DNA of 10,120 bases. Source: Larix sibirica (Eukaryota > Streptophyta > Pinopsida > Pinales > Pinaceae). Of the stretch, positions 7,576 to 10,120 are shown piece by piece. Within the stretch, counting starts at the first letter, position 1, and the number at the start of each line of letters is the position of its first letter. Under the pieces are notes generated by a model, which saw nothing but the letters and a program-made list of their open reading frames with translations, made no database searches and had not been told where the DNA came from. Location of the stretch: positions 1 through 10,120 of the forward strand of contig NWUY0303872356.1 of the NCBI GenBank assembly GCA_004151065.3, written 5' to 3'. The translations under genes and the position numbers were made by a program.

Positions 7576-8227
7576 TGTTGGCACCTGAGTCTTGGGACAA
7601 ATGGTTGTGTGCTAATGATTCCAAATTCCAGGATAATGTGCACTCAAGGGATAGTTCGAGGATAGTATGTGATGTGTGTCAGAAGCAACCTGTGCATGGC
7701 ATTTTCCATGCCACTAAAGTTGTGCACGGGACAATGGTTGGAAAAGGAAACATTTATAGGAATTTTTGTAATGGGTTGGGGTTTTATTATGTTAATTCCT
7801 CAGTATTACTATTCCTAGTCTAATTTATGATGTATTCACTCTGTCAAACTTAAGCTGTTGAGAAATATATATATTTTTTGGATTTCCAGTTGTGGGTTGC
7901 AGAATGTATTAAGTTCTATTTTGGTGATTAATAGAAAAGATTATTCCCGTTCAATTTGCACATAGTACTTGTTGTCATGAATTATCTATGAATGTATGCT
8001 TTGTATAAAATTATGATCGATAAGTTGTTTACTATCTAGTACAAATCTATGAGTAGGTGAATCTTTAATTAAATGGATAGTAATCCCCCATCCTTCCATG
8101 TGCACCCCCTATGATGTTCCTCGGGTGAGACCTTGTTCTATATTGAGGATATTGAATATGGAAGTGCATGCAGGGTAAGTTTTGGAAAATCCTTTCGAAC
8201 CTTGGGTCTAACTGGCCGCAACCAACA
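7576..8227 (+). repeat. 5' LTR of element B (652 bp)
   Basis: Starts TGTTGG (7576-7581) directly after the last host codon and ends CCAACA (8222-8227), followed by a primer-binding-site relic. These are the same 6-bp termini as the LTR of A, but the interior does not align, apart from a short shared TGGGTCTAA near the 3' end. A possible TATA box is TATAAAA at 8004-8010, which would leave about 220 bp of R plus U5. Other AT-rich runs (TATATATAT near 7866) are less well placed. The plus-strand open stretch at 7578-7823 has no recognisable motif and I do not treat it as a gene. Confidence 0.75.
8004..8010 (+). promoter_or_regulatory. Putative TATA box in the LTR of element B
   Basis: TATAAAA in the context CTTTGTATAAAATT resembles the candidate in the LTR of A. 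Position within the LTR is plausible for a U3 promoter; AT-rich surroundings make chance occurrence likely. Confidence 0.35.
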
Positions 8228-8229
8228 AT

Positions 8230-8247
8230 TGGTTCCATTTCTAGGAC
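8230..8247 (+). promoter_or_regulatory. Decayed primer-binding site of element B, possibly tRNA-Asp type
   Basis: TGGTTCCATTTCTAGGAC begins 3 nt after the LTR, the usual PBS position, and starts with the obligatory TGG. Compared with the tRNA-Asp-type PBS known from plant Athila and Tat elements (TGGCGCCGTTGCCGGGGA), 10 of 18 positions match. Five of the eight differences are C to T or G to A, as expected from methylcytosine decay. It does not match the initiator-Met PBS. In an intact element the tRNA would prime minus-strand cDNA synthesis here. Confidence 0.45.
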
Positions 8248-8280
8248 CTGACATTTTGATAATGATGGAAGGATATTGTG

Positions 8281-8770
8281 ATGATGTGGAAACCAACCAA
8301 AGGTGATATTGAAGAATGGTTGGGAGTGAAGGAGGAAGAGTTCACATAGAAAGAGACCAGAGGCCCTTTGATCAATCCTACATGGTGGAAAGAAAGGTAC
8401 ATATACTATGATTTACATGAAATTTTCTTTGGTGAATTTCCTTGTCTATTGCATGAGTGGGTAAAGAGATGAACCGAATAGTACATGGAGAAGGCCTGAG
8501 CCCGTAGTGTGGACTCAAGAGAGGGTAGACATGTTGAAAATTTTGGATAATAAATGGTCTAGGGAAGTGGATTTCTGGTTCCAATGGGTTAAGGATGGAT
8601 ACATTGTATAGTTTGCAATAGAGTGTGGTGAATCCTATAGTTGCGTAGAGGCTAGGTTTGAAGTGGGTCTTAGAAAAAGGTTTCTGGTGGAGATACCTTG
8701 TTGGATCAAAATTCTGTTTATTGAGAAAGGGTTGATAACCATGGATCTTGACACCATGGAAGCATAAAAC
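8281..8770 (+). pseudogene. Element B gag, N-terminal region
   Basis: A start at ATG 8281 (frame 1) gives MMWKPTKGDIEEWLGVKEEE, then TWWKERYIYYDLHEIFFGEF and PCLLHEWVKR, with stops at a TAG after EEEFT and a TGA at 8470. An alternative upstream ATG (8262) is in another frame. A shift to frame 2 near 8490 continues VVWTQERVDMLKILDNKW, SREVDFWFQWVKDGYIV, then FLVEIPCWIKILFIEKGL and TMDLDTME. Blocks match 417-885 of element A in order and spacing. The role is presumed gag N-terminus, inferred from position. Confidence 0.7.
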
Positions 8771-9436
8771 TCATGATGAGGGGGAAAGGAATGAATAGGT
8801 GTGGAAGTAGGTAGCCCAATGATGGATCTGGAAGAGCAGAGACTCCAGAGGGAGGAGAAATACAAAAGAAGAGATAAGATAAGGAAGTTGATTAGAAAAG
8901 AGAGAAGAGGAAAGAAACCAAAGGGGGAGAGTGGTTTTGTTAGGAGAGGAAAGAAGAGTGCAAGAGAATAAATTGCACCAAGAGGGTGCATAGGAGGATC
9001 ATATGCACCAGAAGTGTGTACATTGCATGTGCATGAAGAGTGCGTAGCAAACAAAGGACTACCAAATAGGCGTGAGATAGGATATAGTGGGAGCTCCAAG
9101 GAGGATAGTGATATTGAACCCCGGTGGCAAGTCAGAAGAGGAAACCCAGAGGATTTAGAAGGAGTGGAAGTGCAGTTAAATGGAGGCACTCAAATGGTTG
9201 TAATAGAGGTTGCACTACTAGAACTCGCATCTCCTAGATTCAACACTGTAAGAAGGAATATACATAGAAGAAAACCCCTCTTCATCTTGACCCCCTTGCG
9301 CCCCTTAGCAAATAGAGAAGAAAATTTGTTAACCCAGTTTGAACCAGAAGTAAGCCCTAAAGTAGAGGGAGAAATGACAAGAGACGTAGAATCGAGTTGT
9401 ACCCAGAAACTCAGAATCCAAAAGAGAATACTATAG
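8771..9436 (+). pseudogene. Element B gag: basic helical linker and open tail
   Basis: Frame 2 continues. After clustered stops at 8765-8800 it reads MMDLEEQRLQREEKYKRRDK, KLIRKERRGKKPKGESG and, after TAA near 8969, an open stretch to TAG at 9434 that includes SYAPEVCTLHVHEECVANK, SSKEDSDIEPRWQVRRGN and LFILTPLRPLANREENLL. The first part is very basic and likely helical; the second is mixed and has no domain I recognise. The section lies between the N-terminal block and the capsid-like core, where element A has its basic and acidic linkers, but the two copies align poorly. The minus-strand open frames here (8635-9189 and 9190-9450) are shadows of this purine-rich coding relic. Confidence 0.6.
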
Positions 9437-10120
9437 TTCCAACCATACAAGTTTCAACGAGAAGAGTGAGTTCACTAGTACCTAATAGAATGGTGACGAC
9501 ATCCGATTCAACATTGAGATTGCATGTATTCCATGGTATAGGGAAGGATGATTCTGAGTAGCATTGATTTACCTATCAAGCTATTTGGTCAGTGAAGCAC
9601 ATCACTGATGAAGGTCTATGAATATTACATAGCTAGAGACTGCTTTTAGAGAACATCCCCTAACTTGGTACATGAAATACAAGACAACGATAGCGCTAGG
9701 ACATACAAGATCGCTAGATACCATTAAGAGGGATCTCTTGAAGGAGTTTCAGAATCCCAAATTAGAATCTCAATGTATAACTTAGATATAAAAATTCAAA
9801 TAGAGGGTTGTTGAGTTTGTCTGGGACTATGACCAGTGATTCAAGATCCTCTTGGATTGCTTAAGATTTTAGATTCAAGATGTACAACATCAACAGTGGT
9901 TCATTGCTATCCTACTGTCACATATAAGAGTTCCCCTTACTCGGTAGAAGGTGGAAACATAGTTAGTTAGTGTCCTTGGATATTGTGATGCACTTGGAAT
10001 CAACTCCAAGAGGACAATCTATAGCTAGGATGGTGTAGGTTCAGTCACAACATGCTACACCGACCATGAAGTTGCAATAGTTATCCACAAGAAAGTGTTA
10101 AATTTTCAGAATTTACTTCA
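9433..10120 (+). pseudogene. Element B gag core (Retrotrans_gag-like capsid domain), cut by window end
   Basis: From ATA 9433 frame 1 reads IVPTIQVSTRRVSSLVPNRM, LRLHVFHGIGKDDSE, TYQAIWSVKHITDEG. After a shift it continues with LETAFREHPLTWYMKYKTT, TIKRDLLKEFQNPKLESQC, VWDYDQ-stop-FKILLD. These correspond to 1617-1965 of element A and are typical plant capsid-domain blocks (TWYMKYK, LLKEFQNP, VWDYDQ-F). Stops at 9559, 9630 and 9801 (TAG) coincide codon for codon with TAG stops at 1659, 1731 and 1902 in A. CAG 9750 and TGG 9822 are intact where A has TAG. The 3' part (about 10027-10075) reads ARMV-stop-VQSQHATPTMKLQ, like ARMVQVQYHLLKL in A. Zinc knuckles would follow outside the window. Confidence 0.85.

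Larger units (their letters stand above)
7576..10120 (+). mobile_element. Element B: Ty3/gypsy retrotransposon, 5' half, inserted in element H
   Basis: The element starts with an LTR exactly at the point where H's RT frame stops, followed by a decayed primer-binding site, a short leader and a gag colinear with that of element A. The window ends within gag, before any zinc knuckle. Its LTR interior is unlike that of A, so the two are related but different families or subfamilies. The 5 bp before the LTR, TGATC (7571-7575), would be the target-site duplication if the 3' end, outside the window, is followed by the same bases. Confidence 0.82.

Noticed and set aside
7578-7823. Plus-strand open frame of 81 codons as a small gene
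   Set aside because: It lies wholly inside the 5' LTR of element B, has no recognisable motif and no counterpart elsewhere.
8635-9189. Longest open frame in the window, 184 codons on the minus strand
   Set aside because: It is antisense to the gag relic of element B, rich in Ser, Leu and Pro as expected from the complement of purine-rich coding sequence, and has no recognisable domain.
417-10120. Simple tandem segmental duplication of about 7.9 kb explaining the two gag copies
   Set aside because: The LTRs of A and B have unrelated interiors, each element meets host sequence H at its own junction, and the gag copies differ strongly, so separate insertions of related elements are more likely. 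The shared stops keep a minor doubt.

Overview
The window looks like intergenic, repeat-derived DNA from a large plant nuclear genome, probably a gymnosperm. The evidence is decayed Ty3/gypsy (LTR retrotransposon) protein remnants, AT-rich and visibly CpG-poor sequence, nested insertions and the lack of any intact gene. The gymnosperm assignment is inference from how the proteins read; no search was run. I see no host gene, rRNA, tRNA, CRISPR array or bacterial feature.

Three retroelements can be separated. Element H runs on the minus strand. Its pol occupies 7575 down to 6998 (end of RT and start of RNase H, 192 codons without a frameshift), is interrupted, and resumes at 416 down to 1 (end of RNase H, then the integrase zinc-binding region, running off the left edge). 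Element A (417-6997, plus strand) sits inside H. It carries gag with four CCHC zinc knuckles, an aspartic protease, a second gag-like domain, the beginning of an RT that stops at about 5000, a long coiled-coil-like extra ORF, and a 3' LTR at 6464-6997. Its 5' LTR, leader and first gag codons are missing. Element B (7576-10120, plus strand, cut by the window end) begins with a 5' LTR at 7576-8227 exactly where H's reading frame stops. It continues with a decayed primer-binding site and a gag colinear with that of A, at an offset of 7.89-7.90 kb.

No reading frame is intact. Most interruptions in the longest relic frames are TAG or TAA where Gln is expected, or TGA/TAG where Trp or Arg is expected, the pattern left by deamination of methylated cytosine. 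Three in-frame TAG codons are shared by the A and B gag copies. Element A lacks most of RT and all of RNase H and integrase, so at the end of its life it could have moved only with enzymes supplied in trans.

The most noteworthy points are the base-level nesting of A and B in H, the four-knuckle gag, the second gag-like domain between protease and RT, the unrecognised extra ORF before the 3' LTR, and the shared stop codons.
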